From NCBI RefSeq assembly GCF_001514145.1, contig NZ_KQ948675.1, positions 62,001 through 126,000 of the forward strand: a stretch of 64,000 bases of DNA, written 5' to 3'. The notes below the pieces were generated by a model. That model was not told the DNA's origin and ran no database searches. It saw nothing but the letters and a program-made list of their open reading frames with translations. The DNA is from Streptomyces canus (GTDB lineage: Bacteria > Actinomycetota > Actinomycetes > Streptomycetales > Streptomycetaceae). Positions 34,676 to 43,038 of the stretch are shown in pieces; position 1 is the stretch's first letter, and every line of letters begins with the position of its first letter. The translations under genes and the position numbers were made by a program.

Positions 34676-35905
34676 TCACTGCCCCAGCAACCGGGGCGGT
34701 GTGACGTCCGGAACCGGCCGCAGCAGCGAGGGGTGCGCGTCGGCCACCCGTTCCTTCGTGAACGCGCCGACGATCCTGCGGGCCAGCAGCGGATCGGCCG
34801 GGAGCGTGTGCGCGGTGAACCAGCGGGCGGGCGCCGGATCGGGGGAGGGCTCGACGAACTCCGCGCCCGCGTAGTCGTCCAGCGGCGGGTCGTAGATGTA
34901 ACCGCAGACCACGTCGTGCCGCACCAGCCGCTGGACGAGCGAGTCACGGTCGTGGACCAGGAGCGGCACCCGGAAGAGCGGGAGGGGCCCGTCGTGCGCA
35001 GTCCGGTCGCGCAGTGCCGGTGAGGCCCACGGTGTGCCCGCCAGCAGGGCGACCCCGGCCCTGCGCCGGGCCAGGTCCTCGTCGAGCCGGGCCATCCGCA
35101 GCTTCAGCTGGCCGCGGACCAGCGAGCCGTGCCGGGAACGGTAGCCGTGCAGATCGACACGGACCCACCGCTCGTAGGCGGTCAGGCTCGGCGCCTCCCG
35201 CGCGGAGGCGGTGAGACGTGGCGCGTGCAGGTCCATCCGGAACGCCTCGCGCTCCATCAGCCCCAGACGCTCCATCGTCCGCCACACCGGGCGCACCAGA
35301 TGGAGCGAGCGGACGGCGGACCGGGCCAGCGGGCGCAGGGTCGTGGCCAGGTCCTCGCGCAGTTTGCCGGGGGTCAGGAGATCGTCCCGCAGCAGCTCCA
35401 GTTCCCGGCGCGTGCGCGCGTCCTCGACGGCGAGGAAACCGCCCGCCATCCCGGCCACGTGCTTGGACAGGCTGAACGCCGCCGCCCTGCCGAAGGTCCC
35501 GACCGGCTGTCCGGCCACATGGCTGCCGATCGCGTGCGCCGCGTCCTCGAACAGCGGGATCCCCAACTGTTCGCAGCGGCGCCGCAGTTCGAGGACCCGG
35601 TCGGGCACGCCGTACAGGTTGGTGGTCAGGACCGCGTCCACGTTGCGCCAGGTCGACTCCGGTACGGCGGCCGGGTCGATGTTGCCGTCCCACACGGACA
35701 CCGGGGCCTGCACGGGGCGCAGCCCGGCCGCGAGGACCACGAACAGGATCACGTCGTCGTTCACCGGTGACATCAGCACCCGCGCCCCCGGCCGGCACCA
35801 CCGCCGGAGCGCCAGGTACAGGGCCAGCCGGGCCGAGGGCGTGTAGACGCACTCGCGTCCCAGTCGCCGGGTCATCGTCGCGGCCAGCCGCGAGCCATAG
35901 GGCAT
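34676..35905 (-). CDS. DegT/DnrJ/EryC1-like PLP aminotransferase family protein
   Basis: A 409-aa PLP-fold protein of the DegT/DnrJ/EryC1/StrS group. I chose the ATG at 35905 behind AAGGGG. Landmarks: YTPSARLALYLALRRW at the start, DAVLTTNLYGVP, FEDAAHAIGSHV (cofactor-binding aspartate) and the cofactor-lysine segment FSLSKHVAGMAGG. The family aminates nucleotide-bound or free keto sugars, or in some branches dehydrates them. The central part (about 190-260) is unlike the best-known sugar aminotransferases, so the reaction is uncertain. It is followed by gap and preceded by an acetyltransferase-like gene on the same strand, which may point to cell-surface glycan decoration. Confidence 0.78.
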   Translation of the reverse strand: MPYGSRLAATMTRRLGRECVYTPSARLALYLALRRWCRPGARVLMSPVNDDVILFVVLAAGLRPVQAPVSVWDGNIDPAAVPESTWRNVDAVLTTNLYGVPDRVLELRRRCEQLGIPLFEDAAHAIGSHVAGQPVGTFGRAAAFSLSKHVAGMAGGFLAVEDARTRRELELLRDDLLTPGKLREDLATTLRPLARSAVRSLHLVRPVWRTMERLGLMEREAFRMDLHAPRLTASAREAPSLTAYERWVRVDLHGYRSRHGSLVRGQLKLRMARLDEDLARRRAGVALLAGTPWASPALRDRTAHDGPLPLFRVPLLVHDRDSLVQRLVRHDVVCGYIYDPPLDDYAGAEFVEPSPDPAPARWFTAHTLPADPLLARRIVGAFTKERVADAHPSLLRPVPDVTPPRLLGQ

Positions 35906-35927
35906 CGGCACCCCTTGTGTCGATGGG

Positions 35928-35945
35928 CCACGGAAAGGACCGTGG
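35928..35945. terminator. Small hairpin between the GNAT and aminotransferase genes
   Basis: CCACGG (35928-35933) and CCGTGG (35940-35945) form a perfect 6-bp stem with a 6-nt loop, 55 nt after the GNAT stop and just upstream of the aminotransferase start. It could be a weak terminator or a leader hairpin. Confidence 0.35.
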
Positions 35946-35999
35946 AGGGGAACACACGTCGGCGCCACCTCCCGCGGAAACCGGAGGTGTGCGGGCTGT

Positions 36000-37142
36000 T
36001 CAGCTCGCCAGCGGTCCCGCGCTGTCGGAGTCCGAGCGGTGCCCGGAGGTGCGCAGGGTGCCGACGGTCTTCAGGAGACGGTCGGCGGGCTCGCGCAGGG
36101 CCGGGTGGGCGTTGACCGTGTTGCGCAGACCCCGCACGGGCCGGCGCCACAGACGGTGTGCCGTCGCGACCGGATGGGGACGGGTGGCGAATCCTTCCGC
36201 CACCCGCAGCTCACGGGTCTTGAGCCAGTCCTTCCACTCCTTGTCGCCGCGCCCCATGTCCATGAGCCGCGCCCCGCGCCGGCCCGCCGCCTCGGCCATC
36301 CGCAGATGCATGATCAGACCGGGGGAGTAGTACCGCAGCTCGGGGTCGTACGCGGTGAACCAGGGGGCGAACACCGTGCGCGAGGTCGGCCCGAAGTGCG
36401 CGGCCACCGGCCGGTCACCGGCGTACACCACCGAGAGGAGCCCGGTGAAGTGCTCCTCGCGGACATGGAAGAGGTCTTTCACCAGGTTCACGATCCACGG
36501 CCGCGCGAACCGGTCCATCCGGCCCGTCCGGCGGTACTGGGCGGACTTCCACTGCATCAGCGTGCGCAGCGCCCTCGGGTCGCGCTCGTCGAACACGAAC
36601 CGCATCTCACCCAGGTTGCGCGTGAGCCGGCGCTCCTTCTTGAGGGTGGTCTTGGCGAGCCCCGGGTACGCGCCGCGCAGCCACTCCGGGTAACTGTCGC
36701 TGCCGACCTTCAGATCGATCACCGGGGAGGCGAACGTCCCGGTGACGTAGGGGGCGAAGGGACTCTGCTCCTCGACGAGGTGGTCGAACTCGAACACCGA
36801 GAGCCGGCACGCCTTCAGCAGCGCCCGGGCGTCCCAGGTGACCCCGGGGCGGTGCACGAGGCCCTGGCAGTCGGAGAGTCCGAGTCCGATGGCCCGGCCG
36901 ACGCCGAAGGAACCCCGTTCGTACGGGAGGAAGCCCACGGCCTCTCCGCGCTGGTGCAGCACCGCCACCCGGGCGCCGCCGCGGCGGTGTCTGCCGATCC
37001 CGGCCGCGAACTCCGGTGCCAGGAACGGATTGGCGTACGCGGGCGACTCGTCCATCGCCCGGTGCCAGGCCTCGCGGAGCGAGGTGCCGAGCTCCTCGGG
37101 TCTGTGGATCGTTATGTCCGTGTCACTGCTCATGGATCGCAT
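36000..37142 (-). CDS. GNAT-family protein, CelD/FemAB-like
   Basis: A 380-aa protein with a duplicated acetyltransferase fold of the CelD (cellulose biosynthesis) or FemAB type. The second half contains RTLMQWKSAQYRRTGR, LLSVVYAGDRPVAAHFG and YSPGLIMHLRMAEAAGRRGARLMDMGRG, where the last block is the hallmark of this group. Such enzymes acylate sugars or add amino acids to glycans. The ATG at 37142 has a GGGGGGAA site; an ATG three codons later is an alternative. Its position before a sugar-aminotransferase-like gene on the same strand fits modification of an amino sugar, but this is inference. Confidence 0.82.
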   Translation of the reverse strand: MRSMSSDTDITIHRPEELGTSLREAWHRAMDESPAYANPFLAPEFAAGIGRHRRGGARVAVLHQRGEAVGFLPYERGSFGVGRAIGLGLSDCQGLVHRPGVTWDARALLKACRLSVFEFDHLVEEQSPFAPYVTGTFASPVIDLKVGSDSYPEWLRGAYPGLAKTTLKKERRLTRNLGEMRFVFDERDPRALRTLMQWKSAQYRRTGRMDRFARPWIVNLVKDLFHVREEHFTGLLSVVYAGDRPVAAHFGPTSRTVFAPWFTAYDPELRYYSPGLIMHLRMAEAAGRRGARLMDMGRGDKEWKDWLKTRELRVAEGFATRPHPVATAHRLWRRPVRGLRNTVNAHPALREPADRLLKTVGTLRTSGHRSDSDSAGPLAS

Positions 37143-37302
37143 GGGCGACCGTTCCCCCCAATTCCCCCCACGACGCGGCGTCCGCGTCCCGCCGATCGAA
37201 GTGTCGGCAAGGACCAAACGTCGCCAAACAGTACGCATGCTGTCAAGGGTGTCTGCCGTAACGGAAGAGTGCGGATCGGATACTCCTGGTTCCCGCGGCC
37301 GG

Positions 37303-37950
37303 TCAAGGCAGCAGCCGGCGTTCCTTGGCGACGGCCACCGCGCCCGCCCGGGTCTCGACGCCCAACTTGCCGTAGATCCGCCCCAGATGGGTCTTGACCG
37401 TCGCCTCGCTGATGAACAGGGCTCGGGCGATCTCCCGATTGCCGAGGCCACGGGCGAGTTGCGCGAGGATCTCCTGCTCGCGTGCGGACAGGGTGGGGCG
37501 CGGGCTGCGCAGCCGGGTCAGCAGCCGGTCGGCCACCGGGGCGGACAGCGTGCTGCGGCCGGACGCGGCGTCGTGGATCGCCGTGAACAACTCCTCGGGC
37601 TGCTCGGCCTTGAGGAGATAACCGGTGGCGCCCGCCTCGATGGCCCGGGTGATGTCGGCGTCCGTGTCGAACATGGTGAGCACCAGCACGCGGGGACCCC
37701 GAGAGCCTCCCGCCGTCAACTGCCGGATCGCCGTCACCCCGTCCATGCCGTCGTCCAGTTGAAGATCCATCAGTACGACATCGGGGCCCAGGTGTGCCGC
37801 CATGGCGAGCACCTCCTCGCCGGTGGCAGCCTCCCCGACCACGTCGATGCCGTCCGCGCCGGCGAGCAGGGCGCGCAGTCCGGCGCGTACGACGGCATGG
37901 TCGTCGCAGAGCAGGAGCCGGACCGGGGACGAGGACGGCGGCGTACTCAC
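37303..37950 (-). CDS. NarL/LuxR-family response regulator
   Basis: A 215-aa response regulator. The receiver domain has the acidic pair in LLCDDHAVVRAGL, the phosphoacceptor aspartate in VVLMDLQLDD, and the conserved lysine in YLLKAEQPEEL. The output domain is a LuxR-type helix-turn-helix (LSAREQEILAQLARGLGNREIARALFISEATVKTHLGRIYGKLGV region at the C-terminus). The GTG start overlaps the kinase stop (GTGA), so the pair is coupled. Its targets cannot be read from the sequence. The next gene downstream on the same strand lies 160 nt away. Confidence 0.95.
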   Translation of the reverse strand: MSTPPSSSPVRLLLCDDHAVVRAGLRALLAGADGIDVVGEAATGEEVLAMAAHLGPDVVLMDLQLDDGMDGVTAIRQLTAGGSRGPRVLVLTMFDTDADITRAIEAGATGYLLKAEQPEELFTAIHDAASGRSTLSAPVADRLLTRLRSPRPTLSAREQEILAQLARGLGNREIARALFISEATVKTHLGRIYGKLGVETRAGAVAVAKERRLLP

Positions 37951-39161
37951 AGGGCGGTCTCCTTGACGACGATCGGGACGGCGATCGGGACGGCGACCGA
38001 CACCACGGTTCCCTCTCCGGGCGTGGACTCCACGATGAGCCCGCCACCGGCCTGGCGGGCCCGGATCCGCATGGCGGGAAGCCCGTGTCCCCGCGTCGAC
38101 GACCCGGACCCCGGGGCCTCGGTGCGCTCGAACCCCCGCCCGTTGTCCGCGACATCCAGAGAGACCTGATCGTCCAGCCACGTGAGCGTGAGCGCGGCCC
38201 GGGTCGCCGCCGCGTGCTCCCGTACATTGGCCAGCGCGCCCTGGGCGATCCGCAACAGCGCCGCCGCCACCCGCTCCGGCAGCGGACCCGGATCCCCCTC
38301 GAGCCGGAACTCCACGGTCAGCCCGGGGCCGCTCTCGCGCCGGGCGAGGGCGCCGAGGGCCTCGGCGAGGGAACGCTCCGCGAGGTCCGCGGGAGCCAGG
38401 TCGTGCACGAAGCGGCGGGCCTCGGCGAGGCTGTGCGAGGTGATCTCCGCCGCCGCCCGGACATGGTCACGGGCCGCGTCCCGGTCCGAGCCCCACACCA
38501 GCTCCGCGGCCTGGAGCAGCATCCGCTGACTGGACAGCCCCTGCGCGAGGGTGTCGTGGATCTCCGCGGACAGCCGCTGGCGCTCCGCCAGGACACCGGC
38601 CCGCCGTTCGGTGGCGGCGAGTTCGTGCCGGGTGCGCACCAGGTCCTCGATCAGAACGCGCTGCCGGGCCCCCTGCCGTTGCAGATGCACCAGTACGGCC
38701 GTGGCGACCGCGGCGACGGCCGGCGGGGCCACGACCATGTTCGGGTTGAGCGGCCCGTCGGCCACCCGTATCTCCGAGACCACGACCAGCGCGGTGAGCA
38801 CGGCCGCCGCGGGCACCGCGATCCTCGGCGGCAACGCGTGCAGTCCGGCGAACAACAGGGGCATCACACACCAGGTGGCACTCGGCGCGAGAACCAGCAG
38901 GACGACCCAGACAGCGGTGACCGAGCCCAGCCAGACCAGATGACGCCGGGTGGGCGGCAGTCCCGGGCGGGGCGGCGGGGCCACCAGGTGCCCGAGGACG
39001 TACAGCACACAGAAGAAGGCGAACAGCGCCACCACCCAGCCGGTGCGTGCTCCGCCCTGGTCGCGGGTCAGGAAGCGGGCGAACGACGAGCCGAGGAGCA
39101 GGAAGAACGCGCCGTGCACGATCGCGCCCAGCCAGCGCTCGTCCGGATCGGAGTGGTTCAT
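37947..39161 (-). CDS. NarL-type sensor histidine kinase
   Basis: A 404-aa membrane histidine kinase. The first 170 residues form about five or six membrane helices with no obvious extracellular sensor domain. A coiled linker leads to the HisKA_3 dimerisation domain with the phospho-accepting histidine in LSAEIHDTLAQGLSS. The ATPase domain follows with N-box ALANVREHA and G-box DNGRGF and GHGLPAMRIRA. It should phosphorylate the response regulator whose gene it overlaps. The signal is probably sensed within or at the membrane. It is divergent from the methyltransferase gene. Confidence 0.94.
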   Translation of the reverse strand: MNHSDPDERWLGAIVHGAFFLLLGSSFARFLTRDQGGARTGWVVALFAFFCVLYVLGHLVAPPPRPGLPPTRRHLVWLGSVTAVWVVLLVLAPSATWCVMPLLFAGLHALPPRIAVPAAAVLTALVVVSEIRVADGPLNPNMVVAPPAVAAVATAVLVHLQRQGARQRVLIEDLVRTRHELAATERRAGVLAERQRLSAEIHDTLAQGLSSQRMLLQAAELVWGSDRDAARDHVRAAAEITSHSLAEARRFVHDLAPADLAERSLAEALGALARRESGPGLTVEFRLEGDPGPLPERVAAALLRIAQGALANVREHAAATRAALTLTWLDDQVSLDVADNGRGFERTEAPGSGSSTRGHGLPAMRIRARQAGGGLIVESTPGEGTVVSVAVPIAVPIVVKETAL

Positions 39162-39320
39162 GCTCCGTGTCTAACGTGCCGGACGCAGGACCGCATCAAC
39201 CGATCGGCTGACATGCGGGTCGCCCGAACCTCTCGGCAGCTGGAGCCCGTTGACCGAGCCGGAGGGCCGGCCCCCGCACCCAGGCTGGCAGCAGAGCGAC
39301 GATCTGCGAAAGGCCTCACG

Positions 39321-40106
39321 ATGCCCGCCAAGAACCTCACCGCCAACCGCGCCGCCCTCGGCCACCGCGTCGGCTACGCCCTGCGGCACCCCGACCGCGT
39401 GCCCCGCCATGTGGCCCGCGCCGCCCGTGATCTGTGGCTGCGCCGCCGGCACCCGGACCACATCTCCTACTACCGCGCCGTGATGCGCTCCGACACCCGG
39501 AGCGACCCGGACGCGGCCGTCGGCAGCCGCAACCGGGAGCGCTGGCTGGCGCTCGGGGCGATGCAGTTCGACTACCTCCTCGGCCACGGGCTGCGTCCCG
39601 AGCACCGCATGCTGGAGATCGGCTGCGGCAACCTGCGCGGCGGCTGGCGGTTCATCCGCCACCTGGAGCCCGGGCACTACCACGGCATCGACATCTCGCC
39701 CGACATCCTCTTCGCCGCTCAGGACACGATCGTCGACATGTCTCTTCAGAAGCGGCTGCCGAACCTCACCCCGGTGCGCGACCTGACGCTGCGGTTCCTG
39801 CCGGACGCCCACTTCGACGTCGTCCACGCGCACAGCGTCTTCTCTCACTCGCCGCTCCCGGTGATCGAGGAGTGTCTGGCCCACGTCGGACGGGTGCTCG
39901 CCCCGGGCGGCTGGTTCGACTTCACCTTCGACCGCACCGAGGGCGAGGAGCACCACGTACTGCGGGAGGACTTCTACTACCGCGTCGAGACGCTCGTCGG
40001 GCTGGCAGAGAGGCACGGCCTGCGGGCCCGGTTCATGGACGACTGGGAGGAACTCCCGCACGGCCAGTCCAAGATCCGGGTGACCCACGGGGAGGCGAGC
40101 CGCTGA
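39321..40106 (+). CDS. Class I SAM-dependent methyltransferase
   Basis: A 261-aa methyltransferase starting at the ATG at 39321 behind GAAAGG. Motif I is MLEIGCGNLRGGWRFI, unusual in having N-L-R-G-G in place of the common G-x-G-x-G; motif II region is YHGIDISPDIL, and the HVGRVLAPGGWFDFTFDRTEG segment is the post-motif. An arginine-rich N-terminal stretch (about residues 10-50) precedes the fold. Substrate unknown. It is divergent from the histidine kinase gene and is followed by a small TOPRIM-domain gene 52 nt downstream. Confidence 0.85.
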   Translation: MPAKNLTANRAALGHRVGYALRHPDRVPRHVARAARDLWLRRRHPDHISYYRAVMRSDTRSDPDAAVGSRNRERWLALGAMQFDYLLGHGLRPEHRMLEIGCGNLRGGWRFIRHLEPGHYHGIDISPDILFAAQDTIVDMSLQKRLPNLTPVRDLTLRFLPDAHFDVVHAHSVFSHSPLPVIEECLAHVGRVLAPGGWFDFTFDRTEGEEHHVLREDFYYRVETLVGLAERHGLRARFMDDWEELPHGQSKIRVTHGEASR

Positions 40107-40158
40107 GGCCGGCGGAAATTTGCTGTCGCCGGGGCCGGTGAGGGCACAGACTCCTCCC

Positions 40159-40776
40159 ATGGCTGACATGGGGGAGTTCCGGGACGCGGTCACGGCGTGG
40201 GCGGCCGGTGGCCCCGGCGACCGGGCACGCGAGCTGGCCGCACGGCTGTCCGTCCGGACCGTCGTGCTGCTCGAAGGGCCGAGTGACGTGGCGGCGGTCG
40301 ACGCGCTGGCCGCGAGCCGTGGCCGGAACCTGGCCGCCGAGGGGCTCTGTGTCCTGGCGATGGGCGGGGCGATGAGCGTCGGCCGCTTCGCGGGCCTGCT
40401 CGGCCCGTCGGGCCTGGGCCTGCGTCTGACGGGACTGTGCGACGAGAGGGAACGGCCTTTCTATGCCCGGGGCTGGGAGCGGGCCGGCGCGGCACCGGAC
40501 GGGTACTTCGTCTGCGCGGCGGACCTGGAGGACGAGCTGATCCGTGCGCTGGGTGTGCCACGGGTGAAGGAACTCGTGCGCGAGCAGGGCGACCTGCGCC
40601 CCCTGCAGACCTTCCTGTCCCAGCCCGCTCAGCAGGGCCGCACGGCTCAGCAGCAGTTGCGGCGCTTCCTCGGAACGAAGAAGGGACGCAAGATCCACTA
40701 CGGCCGCGTCCTCGTCGAGGCCCTCGACCCCGACCGCGTACCCGCCCCGCTCGACGACCTGTTCACGGCTCTCTGA
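40159..40776 (+). CDS. TOPRIM-domain protein, OLD-nuclease-like
   Basis: A 205-aa protein that is little more than a TOPRIM domain. VVLLEGPSDVAAVDALAA supplies the conserved glutamate, VLAMGGAMSVGRFAGLL the middle strand, and LCDERE the acidic pair. This is the form found in the C-terminal half of OLD-family endonucleases, but the ATPase half is absent, so it is a stand-alone TOPRIM protein. A role in nicking or joining nucleic acid is possible and unproven. The ATG at 40159 lacks a strong ribosome site, and the ATG at 40168 is an alternative. Confidence 0.72.
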   Translation: MADMGEFRDAVTAWAAGGPGDRARELAARLSVRTVVLLEGPSDVAAVDALAASRGRNLAAEGLCVLAMGGAMSVGRFAGLLGPSGLGLRLTGLCDERERPFYARGWERAGAAPDGYFVCAADLEDELIRALGVPRVKELVREQGDLRPLQTFLSQPAQQGRTAQQQLRRFLGTKKGRKIHYGRVLVEALDPDRVPAPLDDLFTAL

Positions 40777-40838
40777 CCAGGGCTCTCCCGCACGCGCTGA
40801 GCGCCGTGAGGCGTGTGTGGAGGCGAGCGCGCTCGATT

Positions 40839-40855
40839 ACTTGCGTCAGGCAAGT
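40839..40855. promoter_or_regulatory. MarR-like inverted repeat
   Basis: ACTTGC (40839-40844), five spacer bases, then GCAAGT (40850-40855): a perfect inverted repeat of the TTGC-n5-GCAA kind often bound by MarR-family regulators. No MarR gene is in the window. It lies 148 nt upstream of the Gfo/Idh gene. Confidence 0.45.
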
Positions 40856-40946
40856 GAACGAGCCGTGTGCGTGGCGTGTTCACCGATATCACCGCCCGGG
40901 GTCTTGTTAGGACAATCGCCGGGGATCTAGGGTCGACTCCGGGAGA

Positions 40947-40958
40947 GCAAGCGCTTTC
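40947..40958. promoter_or_regulatory. Candidate LacI-type operator of the sugar operon
   Basis: GCAAGCGCTTTC is a 12-bp palindrome with one mismatch around the perfect core AAGCGCTT. This matches the general LacI-family operator form in actinobacteria. It lies about 45 nt before the first gene of the sugar operon. The regulator is not encoded next to the operon. Confidence 0.6.
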
Positions 40959-40981
40959 CCCGCACGTCAGCGTCCCCTTGC

Positions 40982-40991
40982 CGGACGTCCG
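40982..40991. promoter_or_regulatory. CGGACGTCCG palindrome next to the ribosome site
   Basis: A perfect 10-bp palindrome immediately before the GAGGAGGA ribosome site of the Gfo/Idh gene. It could be a second operator or a small leader hairpin; GC-rich 10-mers of this kind also occur by chance. Confidence 0.3.
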
Positions 40992-41002
40992 AGGAGGACC
41001 GT

Positions 41003-42115
41003 ATGCCCCGTCCAGCCCGCCGCCGCGTAGCCGTGGTCGGCACCGGCGCCATCGTCAGCGGCAGCCATCTGTCCGCGCTCAGGGCCCACGCCGAGCGCAC
41101 AGAACTGGTCGCCGCCGTCGACGTGGACCAGGGCAGACTCGACGCCTTCCGGGAACTCGCGGGCGGCGAGGTCGCCGGCTACACCTCCATGGCCGAGATG
41201 CTGGACGCCGCACGCCCCGACCTGGTCCTCATCGGCACCCCGCCGTCGCTGCACCGGGAGCAGACGGTGGCCGCCCTCAAGGCGGGCGCCTGGGCGCTGT
41301 GCGAGAAGCCGCTGACCCTGTCGCTCGCCGAGTACGACGAGATCGCGGCGGCCGAGGAGGCGTCCGGGGCCTACGCCTCCGTGGTCTTCCAGCACCGCTA
41401 CGGCTCCGGCGCCGTCCACGCGCGCGAGCTGATCACGAGCGGCGAGCTGGGTGCCCCCCGCGTCGCGCACTGCCAGACCACCTGGTACCGGGACGCCGCC
41501 TACTACGCCGTACCGTGGCGCGGCACCTGGGCCAGCGAGGGCGGCGGGCCCACCATGGGCCACGGCATCCACCAGTACGACCTTCTCCTGCATCTGCTCG
41601 GCCCGTGGGCGGAGATCCGCGCGATGGCGGCCCGGCTGGTCCACGACACCGAGAGCGAGGACGTCTCCACGGCCCTCGTCCGGTTCGAGAACGGCGCCCT
41701 CGCCACCGTCGTCAACAGCGTGCTGTCACCCGACGAGGTGAGCCGCATCCGCATCGACTGCGCCGACGCGACCGTCGAACTCACCCACCTGTACGGGCAC
41801 CGCAACCAGGACTGGACCTACACACCCGCCCCCCACGTGGCCGCTGACCGCGTCGACGCCTGGCGCACGCCCGCCGCCGACGTGCCCAGTTCGCACGCGG
41901 CCCAGCTCGGCGCGCTCCTCGACGCGTACGACAACGGTGTCAGGCCTCCCGGCAGCGGCGCCGACGCCCGTGCCACCCTCGAGTTCGCCGCCGCGCTCTA
42001 CAAGTCCGCGTTCACGGGCCGGCCCGTGAACGCCGGCGAGATCGCGCCGGGCGACCCCTTCTACCCGGCCATGCACGGCGACCACCCCCACTGGGCCCCC
42101 AAGGAGCGCGCATGA
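41003..42115 (+). CDS. Gfo/Idh/MocA-family oxidoreductase
   Basis: A 370-aa NAD(P)-dependent dehydrogenase. The Rossmann fold begins VVGTGAIVSGSHLSAL, the family signature CEKPLTLS is present, and the C-terminal beta-sheet domain contains the GHGIHQYDLLLHLLGPW segment where the catalytic histidine usually lies. Family members oxidise or isomerise sugars and inositols. It is the first gene of a seven-gene operon in which every junction except the one before the binding protein is a 4-nt overlap. A GAGGAGGA ribosome site precedes the ATG. The sugar is unknown; a LacI-type operator lies upstream. Confidence 0.92.
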   Translation: MPRPARRRVAVVGTGAIVSGSHLSALRAHAERTELVAAVDVDQGRLDAFRELAGGEVAGYTSMAEMLDAARPDLVLIGTPPSLHREQTVAALKAGAWALCEKPLTLSLAEYDEIAAAEEASGAYASVVFQHRYGSGAVHARELITSGELGAPRVAHCQTTWYRDAAYYAVPWRGTWASEGGGPTMGHGIHQYDLLLHLLGPWAEIRAMAARLVHDTESEDVSTALVRFENGALATVVNSVLSPDEVSRIRIDCADATVELTHLYGHRNQDWTYTPAPHVAADRVDAWRTPAADVPSSHAAQLGALLDAYDNGVRPPGSGADARATLEFAAALYKSAFTGRPVNAGEIAPGDPFYPAMHGDHPHWAPKERA

Positions 42116-43038
42116 GCATCCGCGTCAGCCACGTCCACGGCGAGCACATCGCCGTCGAGGCGGCGAACGGCACGGAGATCCTCCGCTACGTCTACCGCCC
42201 CGACCCCGAGGCCTTCGAGGCCAAGAAGCCCTACGCCCACCCGGTGCGCACCCTCGGCGGCCGCACGGTGACCGGCTACCGTCCCAACGACCACCGCTGG
42301 CACAAGGGTCTGCAGATGACCGCGAGCCATCTGTCGGGGCAGAACTTCTGGGGCGGCAACTGCTATGTCCACGGGCAGGGCTATCTGCCCCTGCCGGAGC
42401 GCGTCGGCTCGATGCGGCACGACGGTTTCCCGGTGCTGTCGGTCGAGGACGACCGGCTCACCGTCGCCGAGGAGCTCACGTGGGTGGAGAACGGCGGCAG
42501 CGAGTGGGCGCGCGAAGTGCGCGGCATCACCGTCCACTCGGTCGACGAGGAGGCCGGCTCCTGGGCGCTGGACTGGTCGATCCGCCTCACCAACACCCGC
42601 GACGAGCCGCTGGCCTTCGGTTCCCCCACCACCGCGGGCCGTGAGATGGCGGGTTACACCGGACTCCAGTGGCGCGGCCCCCGCGACTTCACCGGTGGGT
42701 CGGTCTTCGCCCCGGACACGGACGGCGACGCGGACAAGCTGATGGGCAGCCAGAGCCCCTGGCTCGCCTTCACCACCGAACACGACGACGTGGACGCCCA
42801 CTCCACGCTCGTCTTCGCGCACGCCCCCGAGAACCTCGACCCGCAGCACGCGATCCACGAGTCGCACTGGTTCGTGCGCTCCGAGCCCTTCCCGACGGTC
42901 GCGTTCTCCTGGGCGTTCTTCGAGGAGTTCGAGCTGCCGCCGGGGGAGTCCTTCGAGTACCGCTACCGGCTGGTCGTGGCCGACGGCGCCTGGGACGAGG
43001 AACGCGTGTCCTCGTGTCTGGAAGGCCTGTCCTGGTGA
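42112..43038 (+). CDS. DUF6807 (PmoA-like) family protein
   Basis: A 308-aa protein of the family once labelled methane oxygenase PmoA (now DUF6807), a soluble beta-rich family unrelated to methane monooxygenase. Conserved stretches include RPNDHRWHKGLQM, NFWGGNCYVHGQGY, GSPTTAGREMAGYTGLQWRG and LVFAHAPENL. Histidine- and tryptophan-rich blocks suggest a carbohydrate-active or metal site. The family often sits next to Gfo/Idh dehydrogenases, as here, and its reaction is not established to my knowledge. The ATG overlaps the dehydrogenase stop and its own stop overlaps the cupin GTG. Confidence 0.82.
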   Translation: MSIRVSHVHGEHIAVEAANGTEILRYVYRPDPEAFEAKKPYAHPVRTLGGRTVTGYRPNDHRWHKGLQMTASHLSGQNFWGGNCYVHGQGYLPLPERVGSMRHDGFPVLSVEDDRLTVAEELTWVENGGSEWAREVRGITVHSVDEEAGSWALDWSIRLTNTRDEPLAFGSPTTAGREMAGYTGLQWRGPRDFTGGSVFAPDTDGDADKLMGSQSPWLAFTTEHDDVDAHSTLVFAHAPENLDPQHAIHESHWFVRSEPFPTVAFSWAFFEEFELPPGESFEYRYRLVVADGAWDEERVSSCLEGLSW

